Shown here: one piece after another, positions 9,501 through 18,372 of the stretch | Layout of the letters: each line of letters starts with the position of its first letter | How positions within the stretch are numbered: the first letter of the stretch is position 1 | DNA from: Pedosphaera sp. | GTDB lineage: Bacteria > Verrucomicrobiota > Verrucomicrobiia > Limisphaerales > UBA9464 | Length of the DNA: 64,000 nt | Direction of reading: 5' to 3' | Assembly (NCBI GenBank): GCA_009695205.1 | Contig: SIBK01000004.1 | Location: 59,424-123,423 of the forward strand | Program-made: the position numbers and the translations under genes | The notes under the pieces: generated by a model | Told to the model about the DNA's origin: nothing | The model's input: only the letters and a program-made list of their open reading frames with translations | Databases searched by the model: none

Positions 9501-11198
9501 GCCCGGCCTCCGCAGCGTATGGTATTCCTGGACACCACCCCAGAACGGCCACGTAACCTTCCGCACCCTTGGCAGCGTATTCGACACTTTGTTGGCAGTC
9601 TATACCGGGGATGCTCTGGCTACACTTGCCGAAGTTGCGAGTAATGACGATGCGGCCAACAGTGGCTACTTCACCAGCGAACTCACCTTCAGCGTCACGG
9701 TTAACACTCGCTATGGAATTGCCATCGCTGGCCTGGGAGACGCTGGTGGCAACTATGTGTTGAGTTGGGAGTTTCTACGCGCTGCGCCGCTCGTGCCTCG
9801 CATCACGTCTCAGCCGGAAAGCAGGACTGTACAGGCGGGCGCGCTCGTCGAACTTCGTGTCGTTGCAGAAAACGCGGACCGGATTGAATGGTGGTTTAAT
9901 GGGCAACGCCTCACGAATGCCAATGACCCGACACTCGTGCTGCCGGCGTTGAGGGTTGATCAGATCGGCACCTATGTTCTTGCGGGGGGCGGTGGCGGCC
10001 GCACTAACTTTAGCCACGAAGCCATCGTTGAGATCGGCAGCGATCCACCGTGCGCTCCTACGACAAGCTCGAAGAACTGCTTGCCCGGACCGACGCCGGT
10101 GGGGCAGGTGGGGCCCGCCCCGCCGGGCGCGCTTTGGCCAGCCGCAATGCCTTCGCCGTGCCGGCCTTGCTGGTGAGTCGGCGCCGCCCGGGTCTGCAAG
10201 TGATCAACAACACCAATTCCACGACGCAACAGCGCGAAGCCAACCACTGCGATGTCAAAGTAACCCGGACCCTCTGGTTCCCGGTGCAGCCCACGGCCAA
10301 GGAAACTTTCTTGATTCGCGCGACGACAGCTGCGGTGGCGACGGTAATGGCCTTATACCGGGCCGACGATTATCTGACAGCTGCCGCTTGCAGTGTAGGT
10401 GACACGCTGAGCCTTGCTGAGGTCAAGGCGGACGAGAGCTTTGTGCTTGTCGTGCGAAGGGCGAATAGCACCGGGGGTAATATTCCGCTGGAATTTCAGT
10501 TTGGCACCCCGTCGGCTCAACTTTCCAGGGACGTTCCGCCTTCAGTCATCGACCAGCCCTCAGACGGAAACTTGACCCTGCGGGCCTTCGAACTCGGCCT
10601 CGTTCCGGAACCGGCGGTAACATGGCTGCGTGACGGCAAACTCATTCTTGGATCCACTGGCTCCACATTCAATATAGCCACACTCACTCCGGTTGAAGCG
10701 GGCCGATATAGCGTGATCCTGGACAAGGGCCTGAGTCGGGTGACCAATTTGGTGGCGGATGTTGCGCTTGATTTGCCATGGGTCGCGGATCATGCGAACG
10801 CGGAAGTTCGCGACGGACTCTTTAGGATCCATTTGACGGGTAATGCCAAGCAACGCGTTGCCATGGAGCGACTCGACACGCTGGCCGCGGTGCGTGACCG
10901 TCAGGAAGACTGGCTTGGAGAGAATGGCCTGAGCTATGAGGATGCGGGCCCGTTGCAGGTGCCGTGGCGCTTCTAACGGCCTAGCAAAGTACCGCTGGCG
11001 CTGGCACCCGCCGGCCAACTCACCGACGGCCGTCGGACGTTACAGGTGATTGGTGGACGCCTGGGGAGAAGTTACCTAATTGAAGCATCGGAAGACGGCA
11101 AGACATGGACACGGGCCCAGACTAACCACGTCGAACGCGGTGCCTGCCATTTTCTCACACTCGCCAACAACACCCGTTAATTCCGGGTGCGCGAGTGA
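6564..11198 (+). pseudogene. Decayed secreted multidomain protein (signal peptide, CBM9-like, LVIVD and Ig-like domains)
   Basis: Remnant of one very large exported protein. ATG 6564 begins a signal peptide (about 27 residues, ending PAQAQ) that hits TGA at 6645. The next frame continues immediately with a carbohydrate-binding family 9-like domain (about 6670-7330). It is followed by a putative-Ig segment (SSGLPLTFSIVSG), an Ig-like domain (YRWYQDG), LVIVD-type propeller repeats (about 7850-8770), further Ig-like domains (YQWYRSG, YQWRKDG, FQWRLNG) and a C-terminal beta domain ending FRVRE at 11198. Frame breaks lie near 6645, 7390, 8120, 9090 and 10045. In-frame stops lie at 7641, 8426, 8537, 10974 and 11178. 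At least ten lesions make sequencing error alone unlikely. Family features remain readable, so inactivation appears fairly recent. Confidence 0.85.
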
Positions 11199-11848
11199 TT
11201 TGACAGAGGGTTGAATAATTCAGGTTTCGCAATGGCCGGGGCGGACCTCCTCCGCTCAACCCATTCGCTCACCAAGAAGCATCTCCCAAATACGGGGCGG
11301 GTACGGATTGATCCAGGTCAGCCTTGAGCAGAACAGAAAGGGTGAGTGGAGCAGCCCGGAGTCCGGAGCCCGGAGCGCCGGCTTGCAGCCGGCTTAAGGC
11401 GAACGATACAAACACCGAGATAAGAATGAAAACCAAACCCGTCCGGAGCGACTCGGCGCCCGACTCGGCCAACGCCCCCGTGAGTTTCGCACTTTAGCGG
11501 CAAATAGAGCGGGTAAGCCGACTACAAGCCGGCGCTCCGGCACGCGGCAGAAGCAACACGAAGTGACAGGTTCGATGACGTTGACATAAAGGTTGAAAGC
11601 AGGCACTTGCTTGACGCTCCGCAGATGGGAATTGCTGCGCCAAGTTACATCGGAGTTGAACGGATGCGATCCTCATTGCCCCAACGGCTACCGAAATTGG
11701 AGAGCGATCCGTCCTTTCCGCTCCCGAACCTGTTGTAAGAGGAATCCTTAGTGAAGTTGTGTGCCGGGCCCCAGTTGTCTTATTGCACCCGCATGGCATT
11801 TTCATGTTCGTGCAAAGCTCCAGTGTCCTCGATGAAACGCGCCTTCGC
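11199..11848. other. Gene-free interval carrying an inverted-repeat element
   Basis: No open frame here has protein-like character. The central part is the MITE-like element at 11371-11539. Flanking sequence has further GGAG/CCGG-rich stretches (around 11355-11370 and 11540-11560), suggesting repeated or nested elements. From 11560 to 11848 I see nothing recognisable. Confidence 0.55.
11371..11539. repeat. MITE-like element with 23 bp terminal inverted repeats
   Basis: The left end (11371-11393, CGGAGCGCCGGCTTGCAGC...) and the right end (11517-11539) are reverse complements at 21 of 23 positions, bounding 169 bp with no coding capacity. This is the architecture of a miniature inverted-repeat element. 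I see no clear target-site duplication, and no source transposase is in the window. A partial relative of the end sequence (GGAGCGCCGGC) occurs near 61405, just before copy 2 of the 102 bp repeat. Confidence 0.6.
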
Positions 11849-12070
11849 ATGGATTCACCGAAAGCCTCCCGATCGCTCCGGGTGGTTATCGCCTATGAAG
11901 ACCTCGCTGCGGGCAAGCAAGCCATGTCTTTGATAATCCAACTGGGGAATGAATTTGGTGACGACATTAAATTCACGCCGCTGCCTTGGTCGTTTGCTCT
12001 CTTGGCAGATGTGGACTGGCGCGCGGTGGCCGCCAGTGATGCGGTCAGGGCTGAACAGGCGCATTCATAG
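11849..12070 (+). CDS. Short hypothetical protein, probably 3'-truncated
   Basis: Encodes about 73 residues from ATG 11849. The segment LRVVIAYEDLAAGKQAMSL followed by a Trp-containing stretch looks like a genuine globular start (beta strand, helix), but the protein stops abruptly after about 70 residues at TAG 12068. The frame could extend upstream to 11759 without a better start. It sits inside a decay zone between an inverted-repeat element and a transposase remnant, so it is probably the 5' part of a disrupted gene. I do not recognise a function. Confidence 0.4.
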   Translation: MDSPKASRSLRVVIAYEDLAAGKQAMSLIIQLGNEFGDDIKFTPLPWSFALLADVDWRAVAASDAVRAEQAHS

Positions 12071-12090
12071 AAACGAAGACCTTCCGATCC

Positions 12091-12291
12091 CTAGGCTGAC
12101 ATGCGGACGACCCTGAGATCGCCCGCGTGGACGTCCAGGGCCAGTTTGATTTGCTGGTAATCCCGTTGGACTGATTCGGCGTTGCTTGCGACTTGTGCTC
12201 CGCAGTCCTGAGCAGTAGAGGTACCTTGTTCGTCTTTCATACGCTGGTGGACGCTGCAAGTTTTTTGCGCGTTCGCCGGTTCTCGTGCCAT
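12091..12291 (-). pseudogene. Remnant of an IS110-type transposase N-terminus
   Basis: A short minus-strand frame of about 66 residues ends with IKLALDVHAGDLRVVRMSA. The LDVH segment matches the first conserved strand (catalytic DEDD-type Asp region) of IS110/IS1111-family transposases. It stops right after this motif, so everything downstream, including the rest of the catalytic core, is missing. No terminal repeats or complete element are visible. The assignment rests on one short motif. Confidence 0.4.
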
Positions 12292-12307
12292 CTATCAATG
12301 ATTCCGG

Positions 12308-12791
12308 ATGAAGACTTCTGCTCTGTTTCCCATTGTGGCCGCGTGGATGTTGTGCGACGGCGACGCCCAGGCGGCAGTACCATTCAATTTTGGGTGACCA
12401 CGACTTCGGTGCTCGAGGGAGGGAAGCGGTGCTGACGGTGCAACGCTCCGGAAGCCTGGACGTTCCCGTAAGCGTCGATTACGCAACCAGTGATCATACT
12501 GCCATCGCCGGCCAGGATTACGTCGCGACCAAGGGCCGACTCAAGTTCGCAGCGGAAGAGATGCGGAAGATTATCCGCATTCCCATCCTGAACGACGCGC
12601 TGAAAGAATCTACGAAGTCATTTCGGTTCTCTCTCAGCAATCCGACTGGCCCGACTGGGCTGGGCCAGTTGAAAGCCGCAACCATCAACATCGTGGATAA
12701 CAACGGCGATGACCCGCACAGCGCTCAGTACATGCGTGCGCGTAGAAAGCGATTTCCTCAATACATGGTGGGATATAGCTCGCTCTTTTAG
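12308..12791 (+). pseudogene. Decayed secreted Calx-beta domain protein
   Basis: ATG 12308 encodes a plausible signal peptide (MKTSALFPIVAAWMLC, ending GDAQA) that runs into a stop within about 30 codons. A Calx-beta domain then appears split over two frames. Its first strand (STIQFWVTTTSVLEGG) is in one frame until about 12420. The rest (VLTVQRSGSLDVPVSVDYATSD through ATINIVDNNGDD) is in the next, ending about 12715. Two frameshifts within about 100 bases and a short unrelated tail to the stop at 12791 mark it as a pseudogene. Calx-beta domains bind calcium and occur in surface adhesins. It belongs to the same class of large secreted proteins as the pseudogene at 6.6-11.2 kb. Confidence 0.65.
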
Positions 12792-13065
12792 CGGGACGCG
12801 GCGGTCCCTCAGGGACGCCAGAGAATAGCCCAGCGGTCTGTTGCTGGGTCTGGAGATTGGCCATTTTTTGGCCTCCTCTGGCTTTCCTTCGTCGGAAACT
12901 TTGTCGATGCGCACTGATAATGGCCAAACTCCAGTCCCCACATCGGATGTGGGGGTGGCTGCAGAGGCCGGGTGAGGGGTCCCTTAGATTCCACGAGGTC
13001 ATGAGTCCTGAGCCCACGAATGGATCGACCTTGCGACGAAAAAAGCGATTGAGGAGGACCAGAGA

Positions 13066-14898
13066 TTAAGCTTCGCCCAATGGTGCCAGGGGTTGTCGCT
13101 TCCAGGCACGGAGCGACTGCTGTTGGTGAAGAGCAGCAAGACGCTGTTCCTCGGGCAGTCCGGCATCGCTCAACTGCGCATGGAGCTTCTGGATCTGGCG
13201 ATCCAACCAAGCGTCACGCAATCGGCGGGTCGATTGTTCCAGTTGCACCGGGAGATCTGGCACGGTGCGGCGTTCACTCGCCGCCTCGGTGACGAGGGAT
13301 CGAGCGAATTCATCGTTTCCTAATGCTTCAAGCAGTCCGGAGATATCGGCGGTCGTCTCTCCGTGCATGCCGCCTCGGGCCAGTCGCAGTTCGGTAATGC
13401 GCCGCGCCGTAGGGTGGCTAATCCAGTCGGGATCCAAATGGGCGGCCGCCCAATCCAGCGCCTCCGGTTCAGCCAGCATGAGAAACTTTAGCAGCCAGAG
13501 TTCCGGGGATCCAGGCCGGGATTGTTCTTTTCCTCCGGTTGCGTCCTCCGGAGATTCCGAATCGTCCAAGGGTTCAGGATTTTGGTAGGTCGCGCTTTGC
13601 CGGTATAACCGTTGGAATTGCTGCAACGCGCTCAAGGGCGAAAGCCCGAGAAGTCCGGCACACTTGCGAGCGCATTCTTCGACAACCAGAGGATTGCCTG
13701 TCTTGTTAGCCGCGTCGCCCATCGCCCGGACGATCGCCTGGCGGCCAGAATCGGTCGCTGGGTCGTGCGCACTCCGGAGGGACTTGAGGAAAAAGTCGAA
13801 ATAACCCTCGGCACGTTGGAGCAACGCCTGGAACACCTCCCGTCCTGCGCTCTTCAAATAGCTGTCGGGATCATCTGGCGGCGGGATTGAGGCAACGCGG
13901 ATTGCGAGCCCGGAGCTCAGTAGCTCATCCTGCGATCGCACTGCGGCCTTGAGTCCGGCGGCATCCCCGTCGAAACACAACACGACCTCGCTGACATAGC
14001 GGCGGAGGATCCGGGCGTGATCGGCGGTGAGAGCAGTGCCTTGTGGCGCCACGACGTTGCGGATGCCGGCCGAATGGCACGCAATGGTGTCGAGTTGGCC
14101 TTCGCAAATGACGGCGTGACCGGCGTCGAGGATCGCTCGTTTCGCCTTGTCGAGCGCGTAGAGCACTCGGCCTTTCGTGAACAGGAGTGTTTCGGGTGAA
14201 TTGACATATTTCCTCGTTTTTTCGTCACCCTGCAGGACGCGGCCGCTGAACGCGATGACGCGACCCTGTTCATCGCAAATGGGAAATATTAACCGGCCTC
14301 GGAACCGGTCGTACCAACCGTCGCCTTCACGACGCACCACGAGGCCGGCCTGTTCGAGAAGTTCCATGTTGAAACCCTTGGCCCGTGCCCAATTCACGGT
14401 GTCGTCCCAGGACTCCGGGGCAGCGCCCAGTCGAAATTCTTTCACGGACTCGGGTGTCACCCCGCGTCGTTCCAGATAGTCGCGTGCCACCTGCCCGCCT
14501 GCCTCATTCCCGAGGCAGGCCTGCCAACGCAAGCAGATCGCCTCGTGCAACGTGATCAGCTGATCCTTGAGTCCCCGTTTGTGACGGGCATCGGGATTGT
14601 CTTCGTGTTCGAGGGGAATACGGGCTCGTTCCGCGAGCCGTTCGACGGCTTCTGTGAAGTGAATATTTTCGTGCTTTTGTACGAACTTGAAGACATTGCC
14701 GCCCTCATGGCATCCGAAGCAGTGGAAGATCTGCCGCTGAGGATTAACGTTAAAGCTTGGTGATTTCTCCCGATGAAATGGGCAAAGGGTGACGAAGTTG
14801 GTTCCAGCGCGTTTCAAGGGCAGGGAAGCGCCGATCACGTCCACGATGTCATTCGCGGCCCGGACCCGATTCAGGAAATTTTCCGAGTAGAACGGCAC
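13066..14898 (-). CDS. dnaG: DNA primase
   Basis: Synthesises RNA primers for replication together with the DnaB helicase. The N-terminal CHC2 zinc-binding domain shows C39, H42, C60 and C63 (CPFHREKSPSFN ... HCFGC). The DnaG catalytic core follows, with the TOPRIM motifs CEGQLD (about residue 265) and CFDGDAAG (about 310). The C-terminal roughly 170 residues form a divergent helical region expected to contact DnaB. At 610 residues it has normal length. The ATG at 14898 begins the canonical MPFYSENFLN-type start. It lies 96 bases downstream of the membrane protein gene on the same strand. The usual neighbour rpoD is not in this window. Confidence 0.96.
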   Translation of the reverse strand: MPFYSENFLNRVRAANDIVDVIGASLPLKRAGTNFVTLCPFHREKSPSFNVNPQRQIFHCFGCHEGGNVFKFVQKHENIHFTEAVERLAERARIPLEHEDNPDARHKRGLKDQLITLHEAICLRWQACLGNEAGGQVARDYLERRGVTPESVKEFRLGAAPESWDDTVNWARAKGFNMELLEQAGLVVRREGDGWYDRFRGRLIFPICDEQGRVIAFSGRVLQGDEKTRKYVNSPETLLFTKGRVLYALDKAKRAILDAGHAVICEGQLDTIACHSAGIRNVVAPQGTALTADHARILRRYVSEVVLCFDGDAAGLKAAVRSQDELLSSGLAIRVASIPPPDDPDSYLKSAGREVFQALLQRAEGYFDFFLKSLRSAHDPATDSGRQAIVRAMGDAANKTGNPLVVEECARKCAGLLGLSPLSALQQFQRLYRQSATYQNPEPLDDSESPEDATGGKEQSRPGSPELWLLKFLMLAEPEALDWAAAHLDPDWISHPTARRITELRLARGGMHGETTADISGLLEALGNDEFARSLVTEAASERRTVPDLPVQLEQSTRRLRDAWLDRQIQKLHAQLSDAGLPEEQRLAALHQQQSLRAWKRQPLAPLGEA

Positions 14899-14994
14899 GA
14901 GAGAAACCCTTGAGGATGTTTGCCGGGGGGAGATGCTTCTCTGGGTTTGGTCGGGCCGATTCGGTGGGGGATACTCGGGAGATGGAGGTATCCG

Positions 14995-16881
14995 CTACTG
15001 CCGGAGCGGACGCAGTGTCCAGTCCTTCCAGCGTGGCATATCGGTGAGGAAAAACTGGCCGCTCGACATATACCCGGCGCCGAGGGCGTGTCGGAGGGGG
15101 AATCCGCCGGGAATGTTATTGCGCAGGAGCGAATCCATATAGAAGCGATTCCAAGCCGTACTGGGATCATCCACATTGAGGAAACTCGGCCGCCACCGTT
15201 CATCGGCGGTGATCGGGGTCAGGTAGATCGCGCGGATCGGCCGCAGTTGATCGTGGACCTTATAGAAATCCTCCTGGTAGTCGTGTTTCACACGGAGAGT
15301 AAGCCAGAGGCACTCCCGCTGCCCGTACCAAGCGACGGCCCATGGCATATCGCTCATCATCAGATCTTCTTGGGCCATCCACCCGGAGAACTGTTGAATT
15401 AAGAGTGGGTGATAGGGCGGCCAACTGAGGGGCTGGGTCCGCGGCGGCAAGAGGGTGAAGAAAAGCGGCAGGCATACGACCAAGATAAAACCGCTAATGG
15501 TCATCTGGCGGAGTTGTGGCACCAAGAACTCCACGCGGTCGAGCAGAAGAAAGAATAGGGAGACGCCAAATAGGATGATCAGGGGTGCGACGAGGACGAG
15601 GAGGTTTTCGGAATTCACAGTTGGCGAATCCTCGGTCAAGTGGGTGCGGCCGAGCGCTTGGGCAAACAATAAGACGACGGTGGAGGCCACAATGAGCCAT
15701 CGAACTCGTTGAAGCGCGGAGCTGTGGAAGGGAATCAAGAGGCCCACGAGGAAGAGGGCGGTCACATACCCACCCGCGAGGTGAGGGAGCTCTTCATTCA
15801 CCAATTGAGTGGCGTTGAGAGTCATTTTACGTCGCAGATCTCCGATCTCAACCTTGGTCATGTCCGGATTTTGGGATCGTTCGAGGCGCGTATCGGAAAA
15901 CCATGGGGTTCCCTGCTGCAGAGCGTAGCCCGCAGTACCGAACCAATGGCCGCAGAGTTGATGGTTGCGGATAAGCCAGGGCATGACGACCAGCGCAAAA
16001 GTGATGGCTGTGACCGGAGCTAGCACCCATCGGCGCGGGCCACCCCAGAGGAGTAGGAATCCCAGGACGGGCAACAGCAACATTCCGACGCTGTACCGAG
16101 TAAGACATAGGAGCGCAGTGAAGAACCCGGCTCCGACCGAGAGGAGCAGGAGTCGAGGGAATTTGGCGGGATTTTCCGTTCGATGAATGCCCTGTTCGAT
16201 TGCCACCATCACCTGGGCGAGCCCCAGCAGGAATACGAGCAGAAGGTTGGTGGAAAGCCCGGAGTAGGTGAACCGCCAAAGCAGCTCTGTGCCGAAGACG
16301 ACTGCGGCGGCCACGGCCGCCACCGAAGGATCGAACAACTTGCAGCCCAGGAAATAGACCTGAACGACCGCTACCAAAAAGAGGCCAAGATTCAGACAGG
16401 CGACGAGAACGTCAGGCTGGTAGCGCGTAAAATTCGACTCCTGACGGGCGTCGGGAATCTTGAAATCAAACGGCGCCAGCTTCATCCAGCCGGCGAGCAG
16501 GAGCGGGTAGAGCGGGGCATTCGCGAGATCCGGATGAGTGGGCTGCTTCAGCACCTGGGTTTCGTCCAGCTTGGCGGCAACCTTTTCCTGCTGAAGCAGG
16601 TGGAGACTGAGCGGGCGGATGAACAGGGTGGTGTATCCACGGCCCTGGGCAATATTGCGCGCAAGTTGGGCCGTGTCCATCGCCTCCGCCGTGCCAAAGT
16701 TCTTGAACTCGGTGAGGTGATACACCGTGGCAATGAAGATCGAGAGCAGCAGCACGAAGAAATACTTCGGAAGGTGCCGAGCGCTACCTTCTTCCAGAGA
16801 ATAAACAAGGTCTTGGATTCCTTTCGGTGGCTGATTCATGTCCGGCGGGGATTTTGAGGGGACTTCCACTCGGATTGACAT
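14995..16881 (-). CDS. Polytopic membrane protein resembling GT-C (ArnT/PMT-type) glycosyltransferases
   Basis: A 628-residue inner-membrane protein. A cytoplasmic N-terminus of about 40 residues is followed by roughly ten or more hydrophobic segments (YFFVLLLSIFIATVYHL first, then dense segments between about 170 and 470). After the first transmembrane helix comes a loop with AEAMDTAQLARNIAQGRGY and then HPDLANAPLYPLLLAGW. This is the arrangement of the first catalytic loop in undecaprenyl- or dolichyl-phosphate-sugar-using transferases. The C-terminal roughly 150 residues are soluble and likely periplasmic. No donor or acceptor can be assigned. It lies immediately upstream of dnaG and about 200 bases from the DapA-family gene on the same strand. 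Confidence 0.65.
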   Translation of the reverse strand: MSIRVEVPSKSPPDMNQPPKGIQDLVYSLEEGSARHLPKYFFVLLLSIFIATVYHLTEFKNFGTAEAMDTAQLARNIAQGRGYTTLFIRPLSLHLLQQEKVAAKLDETQVLKQPTHPDLANAPLYPLLLAGWMKLAPFDFKIPDARQESNFTRYQPDVLVACLNLGLFLVAVVQVYFLGCKLFDPSVAAVAAAVVFGTELLWRFTYSGLSTNLLLVFLLGLAQVMVAIEQGIHRTENPAKFPRLLLLSVGAGFFTALLCLTRYSVGMLLLPVLGFLLLWGGPRRWVLAPVTAITFALVVMPWLIRNHQLCGHWFGTAGYALQQGTPWFSDTRLERSQNPDMTKVEIGDLRRKMTLNATQLVNEELPHLAGGYVTALFLVGLLIPFHSSALQRVRWLIVASTVVLLFAQALGRTHLTEDSPTVNSENLLVLVAPLIILFGVSLFFLLLDRVEFLVPQLRQMTISGFILVVCLPLFFTLLPPRTQPLSWPPYHPLLIQQFSGWMAQEDLMMSDMPWAVAWYGQRECLWLTLRVKHDYQEDFYKVHDQLRPIRAIYLTPITADERWRPSFLNVDDPSTAWNRFYMDSLLRNNIPGGFPLRHALGAGYMSSGQFFLTDMPRWKDWTLRPLRQ

Positions 16882-17080
16882 TAAATAAACCCGGTCCGTT
16901 CAAGAGGGCGCACGCCGGAGAAGAATCCGCCCGCAGACAGCGCACCGTCTCAGGCCTCCTGATGCCGCGGCGAGACGTTTTGCCGACTTGGAAAAAGAGT
17001 GGCAGCGGCAGGCCCTTCACCCCTGCCCTCAGTTTCTCCTTGAGAACGCCCGGCCGCTTCCCGTCCGGTCGCCCGGATCG

Positions 17081-18118
17081 TTACTCGAGGTACCCTTTCT
17101 GAGGAAGGAATCCGTGCCGTTCGAGGATATCGCCCGTGAGGCGGACGATATCGCGTGGCATACCAATGCCTCCGATAAGTTGGGGGGACTCGGTGCTCTC
17201 GGCTTTGGGTCCAAAGGCCATGAAATGATCCGCGGCCTTGTTGGCATTGGCAAACGGGTTGCCGACCGTCATCCGCGAGACAATTTCGAAAAGGTCATTC
17301 ATCAGCAGGGTGATGCGGGCGGACATGCCGCGGGCGGCTTCGACACGGCCCTTCTTCAGATCTAGCACGATACCCGCGAGTTCACGAGCGAAGCAGTTGG
17401 CTGAACTCAGCAGCAATCCGTGGTAGGGTCCGCCGGATAAGGATAGCCAGTGCGAGTAGTTTCCCTCCGCGCCTCGCATCAGGAAAATGCCTTCCGGCAG
17501 GGGATCCTTCGTCGCAACCGCATCCCGACCGCTGCTGTCCTTGAAGAAAACGAAATTAGAATAAGCCGCCGCCAGATTGGACACCTGTTCCGGAGTCAGT
17601 TCGTAGCCTGTTACTTGCGGGAGCTGATACAGAGCGAGCGGTACGCCAGTGCGGAAAAGCGCCCGCAACCCGTCGGAAAGCGCTTCCGGATCTTTTTCGA
17701 CACCTACTGGGGGACAGACGGTGAATCCGCAGATTCCGCGTGCGCTCAGAAGGGATGTGGCCGACAGACCCTCAGCCGCACCGGTCAGTTCACGAGCCAT
17801 TCGAATGATCTCGCGACTCGCGTCGTGGGCATTCGGACGTAGTACCCCCACCAGGACGCTCAAGGAGTGGCGCTTGGCGGATGCGAGTCCCCGCGTGATG
17901 ACTTCCCGGTACAGTTCCGGCGACAAATCCCAGCCATCGCCGGTCGAGCCCGCCAGTAGTAGTCCGCCTACATGCGAGCCAATTTTGTTCAGATGCGCCT
18001 CCGTCCGCGCACGATCGATCGCGCCATGGCGGTCGTAGTGAGTGATCGGTGGACACCACAGGAGGGGGAGCCCTTCCGGTAGTATTCGTTGAACCAAATC
18101 CCGCCGCGCGACATTCAT
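17081..18118 (-). CDS. DapA/NanA-family class I aldolase
   Basis: Member of the dihydrodipicolinate synthase/N-acetylneuraminate lyase family, TIM-barrel enzymes that form a Schiff base with pyruvate or a related keto acid. The likely Schiff-base lysine is in FVFFKDSSG and the paired tyrosine in LALYQLPQ. The usual GTTGE nucleotide is replaced by GSTGDGWDLS, so the substrate probably differs from DapA. The open frame extends to 18223, but the ATG at 18118 (MNVARRDLVQRIL) is preferred because the added N-terminus is AT-rich and unlike the family. The product is about 345 residues. It is divergent from the GT4 glycosyltransferase, so a role in supplying or degrading a sugar acid is possible but unproven. 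Confidence 0.75.
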   Translation of the reverse strand: MNVARRDLVQRILPEGLPLLWCPPITHYDRHGAIDRARTEAHLNKIGSHVGGLLLAGSTGDGWDLSPELYREVITRGLASAKRHSLSVLVGVLRPNAHDASREIIRMARELTGAAEGLSATSLLSARGICGFTVCPPVGVEKDPEALSDGLRALFRTGVPLALYQLPQVTGYELTPEQVSNLAAAYSNFVFFKDSSGRDAVATKDPLPEGIFLMRGAEGNYSHWLSLSGGPYHGLLLSSANCFARELAGIVLDLKKGRVEAARGMSARITLLMNDLFEIVSRMTVGNPFANANKAADHFMAFGPKAESTESPQLIGGIGMPRDIVRLTGDILERHGFLPQKGYLE

Positions 18119-18372
18119 ACTCTTAGGGAATCGAAGATTTTCATTCGTAAACTCGAGAGTAGTTATTTTTAAGTATTCGAAGATAACGTCAATACCTAAA
18201 ACTAGAATATTTGAAGATCCCAATTTTAAAGGCCGCCGGGGTTTTTGAAAGGAATCATGTTAATAAATAAATTACGTTTTGCGTGGCGTAGTGATGATCT
18301 TTCTGAAGTGGCCCGTCCCCCGAGGGGGATTCCGCTTGCGCGGCAGGGCCCGTAGCTCGTGAACTCTCCTCC
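18119..18372. promoter_or_regulatory. AT-rich divergent promoter region
   Basis: This interval separates the minus-strand lyase from the plus-strand glycosyltransferase. It is distinctly AT-rich between about 18120 and 18285 (for example TTAATAAATAAATTACG), in contrast to its GC-rich surroundings, consistent with one or two divergent promoters. A GC-rich hairpin-forming stretch lies at about 18312-18330 (CCCGTCCCCCGAGGGGGA). No specific -35/-10 pair is assigned. Confidence 0.35.

Noticed and set aside
6564..11198. Reassigned stop codons explaining the broken large gene
   Set aside because: Both TAA and TAG occur in frame together with true frameshifts, while neighbouring genes end normally on all three stops.
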